From the NCBI RefSeq assembly GCF_000332995.1, contig NZ_BANS01000022.1:58782-122781 (forward strand): a stretch of DNA of 64,000 bases, read 5' to 3'. The notes beneath the pieces were generated by a model that saw only the letters and a list, made by a program, of their open reading frames with translations, did not search any database and had not been told where the DNA came from. Below are positions 1 to 9,222 of this stretch, in pieces. The translations under genes were made by a program, and so were the position numbers. This DNA comes from Gordonia amicalis NBRC 100051 = JCM 11271 (lineage in GTDB: Bacteria > Actinomycetota > Actinomycetes > Mycobacteriales > Mycobacteriaceae). How positions within the stretch are numbered: position 1 is the first letter of the stretch; each line of letters begins with the position of its first letter.

Positions 1-80
1 TCCGGCTGGACGAGTTGGTATTTCAGCGACGACGAGCCGGCGTTCAAGACGAGGACCGCGCCGGCGGTGCCGGCGCTCAA
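1..80 (-). CDS. ackA: Acetate kinase, N-terminal fragment (cut by window edge)
   Basis: Only the first 26 codons lie in the window. The translation reads (M)SAGTAGAVLVLNAGSSSLKY, then QLVQP. The VLVLNAGSSSLKY stretch is the hallmark N-terminal phosphate-binding motif of acetate kinase, which converts acetyl phosphate and ADP to acetate and ATP. I place the start at a TTG at 80 that overlaps the pta stop codon (TTGA), which implies translational coupling; no ATG or GTG lies in frame before the motif. Pairing directly behind pta is the usual arrangement for this pathway. Confidence 0.85.
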   Translation of the reverse strand, partial: MSAGTAGAVLVLNAGSSSLKYQLVQP

Positions 81-2320
81 CGCGCCTCTCCGGTGGCGAC
101 CTCTTCGGTGCCGGCTTCTGCGGTGCCGGCCTCTTCGGTGGCGACCCCATCGGTGCCGACCTCTTCGGTGCCCACCTGCTGCGCCTGGATCGCGGTGATG
201 GCGACCGTGTTGACGATGTCGGACACGAGCGCGCCACGGCTGAGGTCGTTGATCGGCTTGTTCAGGCCCTGCAGCACGGGGCCGATCGCGACGGCACCGG
301 CGCTGCGCTGCACCGCCTTGTACGTGTTGTTGCCGGTGTTCAGATCCGGGAAGATCAGTACCGTCGCCCGCCCGGCCACCGGGGAGTCGGGCATCTTGGT
401 CTCCGCTACCGACGGTTCGACCGCCGCGTCGTACTGGATGGGACCCTCGACGAGCAACTCCGGCGCGCGTTGCCGCACGAGTTCGGTTGCGGTTTTGACC
501 TTCTCGACGTCGACACCCGATCCGGACGTGCCGGTGGAGTAGGACAGCATCGCCACGCGCGGATCGATGCCGAAGGCGGCGGAGGTCTGCGCCGACGAGA
601 TGGCGATGTCGGCGAGTTGCTCGTCGGTCGGGTCGGGGACGATCGCGCAGTCGCCGTAGGCGAGCACCTTGTCGGCCAGGCACATGAAGAACACGCTCGA
701 CACCGTCGAGACCCCCGGCTTGGTCTTGATGATCTCGAACGCCGGCCGGATGGTGTGGGCGGTCGTGTGCGCCGCTCCCGACACCATCCCGTCGGCGCGC
801 CCGGTGTGCACCATCATCGTGCCGAAGTAGGAGACGTCGATCACCTTCTCCCGCGCGCGGTCGAGTTCCATGCCCTTGTGCTTGCGGAGATCGGTGTAGA
901 TCCGGGCGAACTCGTCCAGGTACTCCGAGGTGGCCGGGTCGATGACCGTGACCCCGGCCAGGTCGAGTCCCAGCTCGATTGCCCGCTCCTGCACGACATC
1001 CGGGTCACCGAGCAGGGTGAGGTCGGCGACCCCGCGGCGGAGGAGCCGGCTAGCCGCCCGCAGGATGCGATCGTCATCGCCCTCGGGGAGCACGATGTGC
1101 TTGCGCTGTGCCCGTGCACGGGAGATGAGCCGGTACTCGAACATCTGCGGGGTCACGACCGACGGGACCTCGACGTTGAGGTTGCGCATGACCACCTCGG
1201 GATCGACGTGGGTCTCCATGAGCGCCAACGCCGCCTCGATCTTGCGTGCCGACCCGGCGCCGAGCCGGCCACGGGTGTGGGCCGCGGTCCGCGCGGTGTC
1301 GTAGGTGCCGTGCGGGCAGCTGATGATCGGCAGCGTCGGCTTGAGTCCGCTGACCAGCGCCTCGATCATCGGATGCGGTTTGAGCCCACCGTTGAGGATG
1401 ATGCCCGACAGCCGCGGGAATCCCTGTGCCGTATTGGCATTCACGAGGGCGAGCAGGACGTCGGAGCGATCGGCGGGCGTGATGACGACCGTGCCGTCGG
1501 TGAGGCGCTCCAGAATGTGCTCGACGGTCATGCCGCCCACCATCACCCGCAGCGCCTCGTGGTCGAGGAGTTCCTCGTCGCCGCTGTACAAGGTGGCACC
1601 GAGCGACTCCTTCAACTCACCCATGGTGGGCGCGAACAGGATCGGCTCCTCGGGGAGACACAGACTCGGCACCCCGGTGCGGCGCAGCGTCGCCCGGATC
1701 TCGTCGAGCCGATCAGGGTCACAGCGGTTCGCGACCATGGCGATCGGTGTGGCATGGGCGGCGCCGACCTCGGCGAGCAACCCCTCGGCGAGGTCGGCGA
1801 TCTCCGCCGGGGACCGGTCGATGGCTTTCAGTGCGAGCACCATCGGCGCCGACAGGTTCGCGGCGATGCGTGCGTTGAAGCTCAACTCCGACGGGGTGCC
1901 GACGTCGGTGTAGTCCGAGCCGACGATCACCACGCGGTCGCACCGCGTTGCCAGTGCATGGAACCGGGCGACGATCTCGCCGATCGCGGCATCCGGGTCG
2001 TCGTGGACCTGCTCATAGGTCACGCCCAGGCAGTCCTCGTAGGGAACGTCCACGGAGTCGTAGTCGATCAGGAGATCGAGCAGCGGGTCCCGCTTGTCTC
2101 CGTTGGCGCGGGTGATCGGGCGGAAGACGCCGACCCGGCCGCCCGTCGCCGCGAACAGGGCCAACAGCCCCAGCGCGACCACGGATTTCCCGGTCTCCCC
2201 CTCTGCCGAGGCCAGATAGATGCTGGTCGTCGACTCGCTTCCGGCACCTCTGTCACCGGCAACTCGATCTCCAGCAGAGCGGTCGGAAACGGCAGCGTCG
2301 GTGGCCATGCGCCCCAGCAT
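77..2320 (-). CDS. pta: Phosphate acetyltransferase
   Basis: Converts acetyl-CoA and phosphate to acetyl phosphate and CoA, feeding acetate kinase. The 747-residue protein has the long three-domain form: an N-terminal P-loop dethiobiotin-synthetase-like domain (IYLASAEGETGKS near residue 35), a DRTGG-type middle domain, and the C-terminal catalytic domain from about residue 405 (HIVLPEGDDDRILRAASRLL), with SYSTGTSGSG and PDLNTGNNTYK further on. The last 30 or so residues are a low-complexity tail of repeated GTEEV/GTEEA-like units not typical of the family. Starts at 2320 or 2308 are both possible. The gene sits 15 bp downstream of the flavoenzyme gene and overlaps ackA by 4 bp, so all may be cotranscribed. 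Confidence 0.95.
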   Translation of the reverse strand: MLGRMATDAAVSDRSAGDRVAGDRGAGSESTTSIYLASAEGETGKSVVALGLLALFAATGGRVGVFRPITRANGDKRDPLLDLLIDYDSVDVPYEDCLGVTYEQVHDDPDAAIGEIVARFHALATRCDRVVIVGSDYTDVGTPSELSFNARIAANLSAPMVLALKAIDRSPAEIADLAEGLLAEVGAAHATPIAMVANRCDPDRLDEIRATLRRTGVPSLCLPEEPILFAPTMGELKESLGATLYSGDEELLDHEALRVMVGGMTVEHILERLTDGTVVITPADRSDVLLALVNANTAQGFPRLSGIILNGGLKPHPMIEALVSGLKPTLPIISCPHGTYDTARTAAHTRGRLGAGSARKIEAALALMETHVDPEVVMRNLNVEVPSVVTPQMFEYRLISRARAQRKHIVLPEGDDDRILRAASRLLRRGVADLTLLGDPDVVQERAIELGLDLAGVTVIDPATSEYLDEFARIYTDLRKHKGMELDRAREKVIDVSYFGTMMVHTGRADGMVSGAAHTTAHTIRPAFEIIKTKPGVSTVSSVFFMCLADKVLAYGDCAIVPDPTDEQLADIAISSAQTSAAFGIDPRVAMLSYSTGTSGSGVDVEKVKTATELVRQRAPELLVEGPIQYDAAVEPSVAETKMPDSPVAGRATVLIFPDLNTGNNTYKAVQRSAGAVAIGPVLQGLNKPINDLSRGALVSDIVNTVAITAIQAQQVGTEEVGTDGVATEEAGTAEAGTEEVATGEAR

Positions 2321-2335
2321 AGTGGCGCCCGGTGA

Positions 2336-3961
2336 TCAGATCAGGATGCCGGGATTGCAGACGCCGTCGGGATCGACGGTCGCCTTGACCGCCCGCAACG
2401 CGTCGAGTGCCAGCGGACCGATCTCGTCGTGGTAGGCGTCGCGATGGTCGCGACCGACGGCGTGATGGTGGGTGATGCTCGCGCCCGCGGCCCTGATCGC
2501 GTTGTTGGCCGCGGTTTTCGCCGACGCCCACTCCGCGATCGGATCGGCGCCGAGCGGTGCCACCACGGTGAAGTACAGGGACGCACCGGAGGCGTAGACA
2601 TGGCTGATGTGACACATCACGAGTGGAGGTGTGCCCGATGCGGTCAGGGTGTCGGTGATCGCGGCGGTGACCGAGGCGCGCAGCTCGTGCAGCTTCGACC
2701 AGTAGGTCACGGTCTCCAGGGTCTCGACCAGCACTCCGGCGTCGAGCAGCGGGTCGCGCAGGTAGGGCCCGGCGAAACGTCCTGTGCGCCAGGACTCTCC
2801 GGGACCGCTTCCCAGGGCCGTACCGCCGGCGTCGACGAGCACCTCCGACGCGGCGTCGCGGCGTCGGCGCACCTCCTGATCGCCGCCCTCGTATCCGGTG
2901 ATGACCAGGCAGCCCGTCGAATCACCGCCGAGCTGCGCGGGATCGGCGAGATTGATCGCGGTCTCGACCTCGTCGGACAGCCGGATCACGGTGGGCAGCG
3001 GGCCGTCCTGGGCGAGTCGTCGCAAGGCGGTCGCGCCGTCGGCGAAGGAGTCGAACCGCCAGCCGTCGAAGAGCCGGGTGGCCGGGACGGGACGGATCCG
3101 GACCCGGACGCCGGTGATGACGCCGAAGGCGCCCTCGGAGCCGAGGATCAGCTGGCGGAGGTCGGGTCCGGCCGCGGACCGTGGCGCCGTGCCGAAGTCG
3201 AGGGTGCCGCGCGGGGTGGCGAGGACGAGCCCCTCCACCATCTCGTCGAAACGGCCGTACCCCGCCGACGACTGGCCCGCCGACCGGGTCGCCGCGTACC
3301 CGCCGATCCCGGCTCCCTCGTAGGACTGCGGGAAGTGTCCGAGCGTCCAGCCCCGGTCACGCAGGAGTGCTTCGGCGGCACTCCCCCGCAGACCCGCCTG
3401 CAGGGTGGCGACACGGGAGACCTCGTCGATCTCGACCAGACGGTCGAGACGCCGGAGGTCGAGGCTGAGGACACCGGCGAATCCGGCTCGGTCGGGCGCG
3501 AGCCCGCCCACCACCGAGGTCCCGCCGGTGAACGGCACGACCGCGACCTTCGCGGCGGCGCAGACCTGCAGGATTCGCACGACCTCGTCGTGATCGGCCG
3601 GGTAGATCACCAGGTCGGGGGCGTCGACGGCGTCACCCACACGCAGACGCAGGAGGTCGGGAGTCGAGTAGCCGCGGGTGTGCTGGACGCGCTCGTCGTC
3701 GGAAGCGGCCACGTACCCGGCGCCGACGACGGCTTCGAGGTCGGCGCGAACGGCCGCCGGCAGGGTCGATTCGCGCGGGGTGATCGACTCGGGTGGGACG
3801 CCCCGGTCCTCGGTGGCGTCGCCGGCCAGCGCGGCCGCAGCAGCGGGTAGCTCGGTGACGCGCGCCGGGTCGCCCCAGCGCGGCCGCCGCATCTCGACGA
3901 CGGGGATCGCGGTCTCGTCCGGCTTCGGCTCGTCACCCGTCCGATCCGTGCCGGTCGTCAT
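2336..3961 (-). CDS. FAD-binding oxidase, alkyldihydroxyacetonephosphate synthase-like
   Basis: A 541-residue VAO-family flavoprotein. Residues about 95-270 form the FAD-binding PCMH domain, with VVPFTGGTSVVGGL as the pyrophosphate-binding stretch and GYAATRSAGQSSAGYGRFDEMV downstream. The C-terminal cap domain carries the triple-histidine motif ITHHHAVGRDH and ends in CNPGILI, both typical of alkyl-DHAP synthase (AGPS) and its bacterial relatives. AGPS swaps the acyl chain of acyl-DHAP for a fatty alcohol in ether-lipid synthesis. The physiological reaction in actinobacteria is less certain, so the substrate is inferred. The gene starts 4 bp after the TetR gene upstream and runs straight into pta, suggesting one transcription unit. 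Confidence 0.85.
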   Translation of the reverse strand: MTTGTDRTGDEPKPDETAIPVVEMRRPRWGDPARVTELPAAAAALAGDATEDRGVPPESITPRESTLPAAVRADLEAVVGAGYVAASDDERVQHTRGYSTPDLLRLRVGDAVDAPDLVIYPADHDEVVRILQVCAAAKVAVVPFTGGTSVVGGLAPDRAGFAGVLSLDLRRLDRLVEIDEVSRVATLQAGLRGSAAEALLRDRGWTLGHFPQSYEGAGIGGYAATRSAGQSSAGYGRFDEMVEGLVLATPRGTLDFGTAPRSAAGPDLRQLILGSEGAFGVITGVRVRIRPVPATRLFDGWRFDSFADGATALRRLAQDGPLPTVIRLSDEVETAINLADPAQLGGDSTGCLVITGYEGGDQEVRRRRDAASEVLVDAGGTALGSGPGESWRTGRFAGPYLRDPLLDAGVLVETLETVTYWSKLHELRASVTAAITDTLTASGTPPLVMCHISHVYASGASLYFTVVAPLGADPIAEWASAKTAANNAIRAAGASITHHHAVGRDHRDAYHDEIGPLALDALRAVKATVDPDGVCNPGILI

Positions 3962-3965
3962 GAGG

Positions 3966-4523
3966 TCACTGCTCGTTCTTGACGACCGCGCGTACGACGA
4001 GGTCGGCGATCTGCTCGTCGGTGAGCGAACTGTCCGGGATGAGCATCAGGGAGTAGATCGTGCGCACCAGGAACTCGGCGGCCCCACGCGGGTCCGGGAC
4101 GAGCTGGTCCCCGATCTGCGGTTCGAGATCGGGCAGCGTCTGGTCGACGATCTGGTGGATGAGGGTCGGACCCGACGAATCGCTGGTCGCGACCAGCGCC
4201 CGGACGACTTCCTCGGGTTCCTTGCGCAGCACGTACTGCAGGGCCTCGTGCTCGCGGATGTAGGACAGCACGTTCACGACCTGCGCGCGCACCTTCCCCG
4301 CCGCGTCGGGCGCGGAGGCCGACCATTCCCGCAGCTTCACCCGCAGAAGGGACACCTCACGGTCGACGATCGCTGCGACCAGCGCATTCCGTCCGCCGAA
4401 CATGCGGTAGGCGGTGGCCCGGGCGACGCCGGCATGACGCGCCACGGACGTCAGACTCAACGTCTTGGCGCCGAAGCGGGAGACGAGTCCCACTCCGACC
4501 TCCACCATGCGGTCACGATCCAT
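3966..4523 (-). CDS. TetR family transcriptional regulator
   Basis: A 185-residue regulator. The N-terminal helix-turn-helix is clear: SRFGAKTLSLTSVARHAGVARATAYRMFGGRNALVAAI at about residues 14-51. The rest is the variable ligand-binding domain. The start ATG (MDRDRMVEVGVG) is followed within six codons by a second ATG, so the exact start is open. It lies immediately upstream of the alkyl-DHAP-synthase-like gene with a 4-bp gap and probably controls that transcription unit. No obvious operator palindrome was found in the short region upstream (4524-4576). Confidence 0.85.
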   Translation of the reverse strand: MDRDRMVEVGVGLVSRFGAKTLSLTSVARHAGVARATAYRMFGGRNALVAAIVDREVSLLRVKLREWSASAPDAAGKVRAQVVNVLSYIREHEALQYVLRKEPEEVVRALVATSDSSGPTLIHQIVDQTLPDLEPQIGDQLVPDPRGAAEFLVRTIYSLMLIPDSSLTDEQIADLVVRAVVKNEQ

Positions 4524-4576
4524 GCGAAAAACTTATCGAATCAGGGTGCCCGCAGGTCCGGGCGCCTCCGATCAGG

Positions 4577-5668
4577 CTACCGTCCATCGGCCACCGACCG
4601 GATGTGCCGGGCGGCCACCGCGAGCGTCGCCAGGCGAAGCGTTCGGCCGCCTCGATCTCGCCCTGGGTGACCGTCACCCTCTGCAGCGCCGTCTGGTTGG
4701 AGAGTTCCCAGGCCTCGATGGCCTCGGTCGGCCAGTAGGAGACCGCGGCCGCCCGGACCGGGTCGTCGGCCAGGGTTCCGACGACGTCGCAGGTGAGGTC
4801 GCGGAGTGCGCGGTACAGGTCGTCCCGCAGCCCGGAGCGGGCCAGCGCATGCCAGCGATCCCCTCGGGGCAGTGCCGAGAGACGGATCAGCCCATCGGTC
4901 GACGTCGATGTGGTCGGACAGCGCGAAATAGACGGCCCCGACGGTCGCGATGTCGCACCCCGTCTCCTCGGCCACTTCCGCGATGTCGAGGACGCTGTAG
5001 CGGTACAAGCCCTCGGCCACCCGCCGTGCGATCGCCGGCGGAACCCCGGCCTCGGTGTATTGGGCCACCGCCGATTCGATGCGGGCCGCCTCGTCGCGGC
5101 GCAGCCAGATCGACACCTGCGGCGCCGAGTCCCGGACGATCCGGAAGCGCTCGATCGTCTCCGTCACCGGGATCGGCTGCGGGCGGCGCGTCAGCAACCA
5201 GCGCGACGCACGGTCGAGGAGCCGGCGCGCCTCGGCGATGATCTCGTACTCTACCTCGGGACGCAGACCGGCCGCCTCGATGTCGGACTGCAGCTCTGCC
5301 AGTCCCATAACCTCCACGGCGACGACGAATGCCCGCACGATGTCGGCGGCCGCCGCGCCGGTCTCCTCCCGCAGCCGGAACGCGAACGTCAGGCCGCCGA
5401 ACGCGAAGAGATCGTTGACGAGTTCGGTGGCGATGACCTCGGTCCGCAACGGGAAGTCGTCGACATCGCCCAGATCCGCGAGGGCTTGCGGGAAGTACCG
5501 CGTGAGCCGGTCGGAGAAGTAGGGATCGTCGAAAGCGCCCGTCCCCGCACAGAGCTCGGTCTTCACATCCAGCTTCGCGTGCCCCATCAGCGTCGCCAGC
5601 TCCGGCGACGTCAGGCCCTCGCCGCGTCGGGCCAGCGCCGCGAACCCCTCTGCGGTCGGCACCCCACC
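4577..5668 (-). pseudogene. NAD-specific glutamate dehydrogenase, 3' remnant
   Basis: About 360 residues matching the C-terminal end of the large (about 1,600-residue) NAD-dependent glutamate dehydrogenase. Recognisable stretches are GLTSPELATLMGHAKLDVK, LRTEVIATELVNDLFAFGGL, LLDRASRWLLTRRP and LDIAEVAEETGCDIATVGAVYFALSDHIDVDRWAD. Roughly three quarters of the protein, including the catalytic dehydrogenase core, is missing: similarity stops at about 5660. The remnant has two further indels that compensate each other. Between about 4890 and 4640 the conserved sequence (SALPRGDRWHALARSGLRDDLYRAL...) is in another frame, then returns for the natural end LATLAVAARHIRSVADGR. As read it cannot make a functional enzyme. 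Upstream it abuts the broken PucR gene on the opposite strand. Confidence 0.85.
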
Positions 5669-7085
5669 GGTTACCTGGAGGGGCTCGCGGCTGCCGGAGC
5701 GGTCGGGGTGATCGCGGAACTCCTCGACGCCGACGTACCCGATTCCGTTGCGGCGAACGCTGATCGCCTCGAGCTGCCCGTGGTGGTCCTCGAACGCGCG
5801 ATCCGCTTCGTGGACGTCACCGAAGAGGTGCACAGCGCCATCGTCGCCGACCAGTACGAGGAGGTCGTCTTCTCGCGGCACGTCCACGAGGTGTTCACCG
5901 GACTGGGGATGCGCCGGGCGGAAGTCACGGAGATCGTCGAGGCCGCAGCCGAACTCATCGACTCGGCGGTCGTCCTGGAGGATCTCACCCGGCAGGTGCT
6001 GGCATTCGCCGGTCGAGTTACTCCGGCGAAGGATCTGTTGCGCGACTGGGAAAGACGCTCCCGACTCACGCCGACCGGACGGGAGACCTCGACCTCCGGC
6101 CCCGAGGGATGGCTCACCGCGCCGGTGGGTGCGCATCGCCAGGAGTGGGGACGGCTCGTGGTCCCCCACCCCGGCGACCTCGGCGAACGCGCGCGCATGC
6201 CGTTGGAACGCGCCGCGCAGGCCCTCGCACTGCATCGGATGATCGAACAGAACTGGACCGAGCTGGAGATGCGTGCCCAGAACGGTCTGGTCGACGATCT
6301 GCGGCTGGGACGGATCCCCGACGAGGCCGAAGCCACCGCACGCGCCCATGCGCTGGGTCTGCAGCCGGGACTGACCTACGCGCCGTTGACGATTCGCGTC
6401 GTCGAGTCGGTGAGCGCCGACCAGGCGATGGCACAGGGCCGCTTGACGCGGGCGCTCGATTCGGTGCGGCACTCCGTGCGGGGTGTGGGACGCACGGCAT
6501 TGACCGCGCTGCGTCCGACCGGCCAGATGGATCTGATCCTGTCGTTGCCCGCCTCCCGGAACACCGACGTGATGACCGAGGTGTACAGCGATCCACACCT
6601 CACTCCTGCGGGTCGACGGCGTCGTCCGCGTGACGATCGGTGTCGCACCGGACTCGACGCGGCTCGTCGACGCCGCGCGCGGTCTCGCGGAGTCGGCCCA
6701 CGTGGCCGAAGCGGCGCTGTCACTACCCAAGAGCGACAAGGTGTTCCATCGGACGACCGACGTCCGGCTGCGTGGCCTGATCGCCGTCATCCGGTCCGAC
6801 GCCCGCGTCCAGGCGTTCGCCGAGACCGAACTGCGCGGCCTACTCGAACACCACGCGCGTCACGACGACAACCTGCTCGAGACGCTGCGACGCTTCATCG
6901 GGTTGGGCGGCAACAAGACCGAACTCGCCAAGGCGATGAACCTCACCCGACCGACGGTCTACGCCCGTCTCGCACGGATCGAACGCATTCTCGGCGTCGA
7001 ACTCGACGACGCCGAATCCCGGACGTCGCTGCATGCGGCACTGCTCATCCTCGACAGCCGGCCGGAAGCCGAACGCGGCCGCTGA
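5669..7085 (+). pseudogene. PucR family transcriptional regulator, 5'-truncated and frameshifted
   Basis: The translation from about 5668 begins inside the PucR N-terminal domain (YLEGLAAAGAVGVIAELL...VAANADRLELPVVVLERAIRFVDVTEEVHSAI). About the first 70 residues are absent. A middle region follows, then a frameshift near 6600, where DPHL should continue as LLRVDGVVRVTIGVAPDS but is one base out of frame. The C-terminal part carries the PucR/CdaR-type helix-turn-helix (LLETLRRFIGLGGNKTELAKAMNLTRPTVYARLARIERILGVEL). Such regulators usually control purine, amino-acid or sugar-acid catabolism. The missing 5' end lies where the glutamate dehydrogenase remnant also loses its 5' end, on the opposite strand, so a deletion removed both starts. 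Confidence 0.85.
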
Positions 7086-7139
7086 CGCAGGATCGGGGCC
7101 CGCGCTCATCGCAGCAGGCCGACCACCGCTCCTCGCACC

Positions 7140-7784
7140 TCAGGAAGCGGCTGTGCCCCGGATCTGCTGGACAGTGACGACGCGCAGACCGTGTTCGTCG
7201 GCGAATTCGAACGCCTCACCGGCGTCGGCCATCTGCGTCTCGTCGCGCACCGACACCAGGTCGGTGAAGGCAACGACACCGGAAAGCCCCGCGCGGCGGG
7301 CGAGTTCACCCAGTTCGCGTGCACGGCCGTACGACGCCGCGGCGTCGGCGGCGACACCGACGACCAGGACGTGGCCGGGCCGGGTGAAGTCCGCGTGGCC
7401 GAGCCGGTCGTCGGCCAGGGCCCGGAGGGTGCGGGCGCGGTCGGCGGCCGAGATGCCGGTTCCGACACCGGCAACCGCATCCACCGAGACCGCGAAATCG
7501 GTTGGTGCACCCGGGGTCACGTCACCGGCGGGCAGCATCGGCGGCAGCCCGAGGACCCGGCATCGATCGGCGGGCAGCGACACCGTCACGAGACCCGAGC
7601 CGAACCGGATGACGAAGGCCATCTCCTCGGTGGTCGCGGGTTCGGCGGCGAGTGCGAGTACCACCCGCCCGGATTCGACGTCGGACACGACGACGGGACG
7701 TCCGCCACGCACGTCGTCGAACACCTCGTGCGCGATGTGCGACGAATCCTGCGCAGGGGTGGCACGTTCCAGCAACACGGTCAT
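7140..7784 (-). CDS. RibB-like protein (3,4-dihydroxy-2-butanone-4-phosphate synthase fold), probably non-catalytic
   Basis: A 214-residue protein with the overall DHBP synthase pattern: FDDVRGGRPVVVSD, EEMAFVIRFGSGLVTVSLPADRCRVLGLPPM, GISAADRARTLRALAD, FTRPGHVLVV, and FEFADEHGLRVVTVQQI at the end. The metal- and substrate-binding residues of the family are changed. The acidic DRENEGD loop is replaced by DVESGRVVL, the SGIVC cysteine is a threonine, and the histidine of GGHTEA is absent (AASYGRARE). It is therefore unlikely to make the riboflavin precursor. It is the most distal gene of the cluster with EutH, an SDR, a cupin and a flavin-dependent monooxygenase. A flavin-related or sensing role is possible but unproven. 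Confidence 0.75.
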   Translation of the reverse strand: MTVLLERATPAQDSSHIAHEVFDDVRGGRPVVVSDVESGRVVLALAAEPATTEEMAFVIRFGSGLVTVSLPADRCRVLGLPPMLPAGDVTPGAPTDFAVSVDAVAGVGTGISAADRARTLRALADDRLGHADFTRPGHVLVVGVAADAAASYGRARELGELARRAGLSGVVAFTDLVSVRDETQMADAGEAFEFADEHGLRVVTVQQIRGTAAS

Positions 7785-7892
7785 CGTGAATCCTCTCGGA
7801 GGAAGAGTGGAGCGGCCGCCGACCGATCGGACCCATCACGATCGATCGGCGGCCGGGTTCTGGTGGAACACCTGCCCTGAGGCAGGACTTGC

Positions 7893-9155
7893 TCAGACGC
7901 GCTCGGCGAATTCGCCCGCGTCGGGATCGACGGAATCCGCTGCGTGCCGGACTCCGGCGGCCTCGTCTTCCGCGGCCAATCGCTCGGCCTGCGGGACAGC
8001 GAGCCACAGTGCGAGGCCGATCGCGACCACACCACCGAGGAGCTTGCCCACGAGCATCGCGCCGATCATGTTCGGCTGGAAGTTCGCGGTGAAGGCGACG
8101 TAGTCGCCGATCGCGAAGCCGGCGCACACCGCGAACGAGATCGTCAGCACCTTGTCGCGCGCCGGCATCAGCGGGACCACGCGGAACAGGGCGAGGACGT
8201 TCGCCGCGCCGGCGAAGAAGCCGGTCATGCCCGCCTCGGAGACCCCGACGCGATTGCCCAGAGCAGCCAACGGCTTCTCGAGCCAGGTCCTGATGGCGTA
8301 GACCATCGGGAACGCACCGGCCAGCATGACACCGACATAGCCGGCGACCTCGAGGGCTCGGAACTGGTCCTCCTCGTCGGCGATGAACGGCGCCAGTCCC
8401 CATGAACCGAACAGCCACGAGAAGACACCCGTGAAGTATTCGACGATCCCCAGCGCGAGTGCGGCCGCGGTGACGCCGCGGATCAGCTGCCCGAAGGCCA
8501 TGAATCCCGAGATGGACTGACGGGGGAAGAACTTCAGCAGCATGGCCAGAACGACCATCAGCAGAACCAACGGGATGAGGTTCAGGAGGATGTCGCCGAC
8601 CGGCAGGTCGAACGGCTTGCTGGCCTCCGAATCCGTCGACACGTCCTCGCGGAGCAGCACACCCGTCTGCGACAGGATCAGCGTCATGAAGAAGGCAGCG
8701 AACGGGATGCCGAGCAGGCCCGTCATCACCCCCAGCGCCATGTACTTGTGGTCCTTCTTCGGCAGCATCGCCAAGCCGACCGGAACGCTGAAGGCGATCG
8801 TCGCTCCCGCGGTCATCGCGACCGCGAAGGCCAGGATCCACGCGTTGTGACTTCCGGCGACCTCGTGCGACAGCTGGTAGGCGCCCTGATCGGCGGGGAT
8901 GAACGAACTCACCGCAACCGCGGCGTCGGAGTGCATCCACCGGTACACCGGTGCGATCCACTTGTCGATCCCGTCCGCGAGGAACGGGATGATCGACATC
9001 ATGCCGCCGACCGGGATGAAGATCGGACCGATCGATGCGAGGCCCTCACGGAATTCCTCGCCCAGCGGCGACCCCGGCTTGAAGATGTACGCACCGGCCC
9101 CGAGGAGCAGGAACGCCATCATGATGTAAACGATGATCTGGCCGAACAGTTCCAT
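7893..9155 (-). CDS. eutH: EutH-type ethanolamine transporter
   Basis: A 420-residue polytopic membrane protein of about ten hydrophobic segments. It has EutH hallmarks: ELFGQIIVYIMMAFLLLGA at the N-terminus, FREGLASIGPIFIPVGGMMSIIPFL, GMTGFFAGAANVLALFRVVPLMPARDKVLTISFAVCAGFAIGDYVAFTANFQPNMIGAMLVGKLLGG. EutH admits ethanolamine in eut operons. Here no EutBC ammonia-lyase, microcompartment shell gene or eutR is present; the partners are an SDR, a cupin and a flavin monooxygenase, so the substrate may be another amine or amino alcohol. A Shine-Dalgarno GAAGGGAGG lies about 10 bp before the ATG. The charged C-terminal tail (AADSVDPDAGEFAERV) is probably cytoplasmic. Confidence 0.88.
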   Translation of the reverse strand: MELFGQIIVYIMMAFLLLGAGAYIFKPGSPLGEEFREGLASIGPIFIPVGGMMSIIPFLADGIDKWIAPVYRWMHSDAAVAVSSFIPADQGAYQLSHEVAGSHNAWILAFAVAMTAGATIAFSVPVGLAMLPKKDHKYMALGVMTGLLGIPFAAFFMTLILSQTGVLLREDVSTDSEASKPFDLPVGDILLNLIPLVLLMVVLAMLLKFFPRQSISGFMAFGQLIRGVTAAALALGIVEYFTGVFSWLFGSWGLAPFIADEEDQFRALEVAGYVGVMLAGAFPMVYAIRTWLEKPLAALGNRVGVSEAGMTGFFAGAANVLALFRVVPLMPARDKVLTISFAVCAGFAIGDYVAFTANFQPNMIGAMLVGKLLGGVVAIGLALWLAVPQAERLAAEDEAAGVRHAADSVDPDAGEFAERV

Positions 9156-9222
9156 CAGGCCGACCTCCCTTCAAGTGATTTCAGTTGCACGCTCATCTGC
9201 CTGGCCCCTTGTCCTCGGCGCC

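Noticed and set aside
470..2335. Long open frame opposite pta
   Set aside because: Arg/Gly/Asp-rich translation with no family features; it is the antisense shadow of pta, as is common in high-GC DNA.
4577..6790. 737-codon minus-strand frame as one intact gene
   Set aside because: Only its last 360 residues resemble glutamate dehydrogenase; the first half is antisense to the PucR gene, so it is an accidental join.
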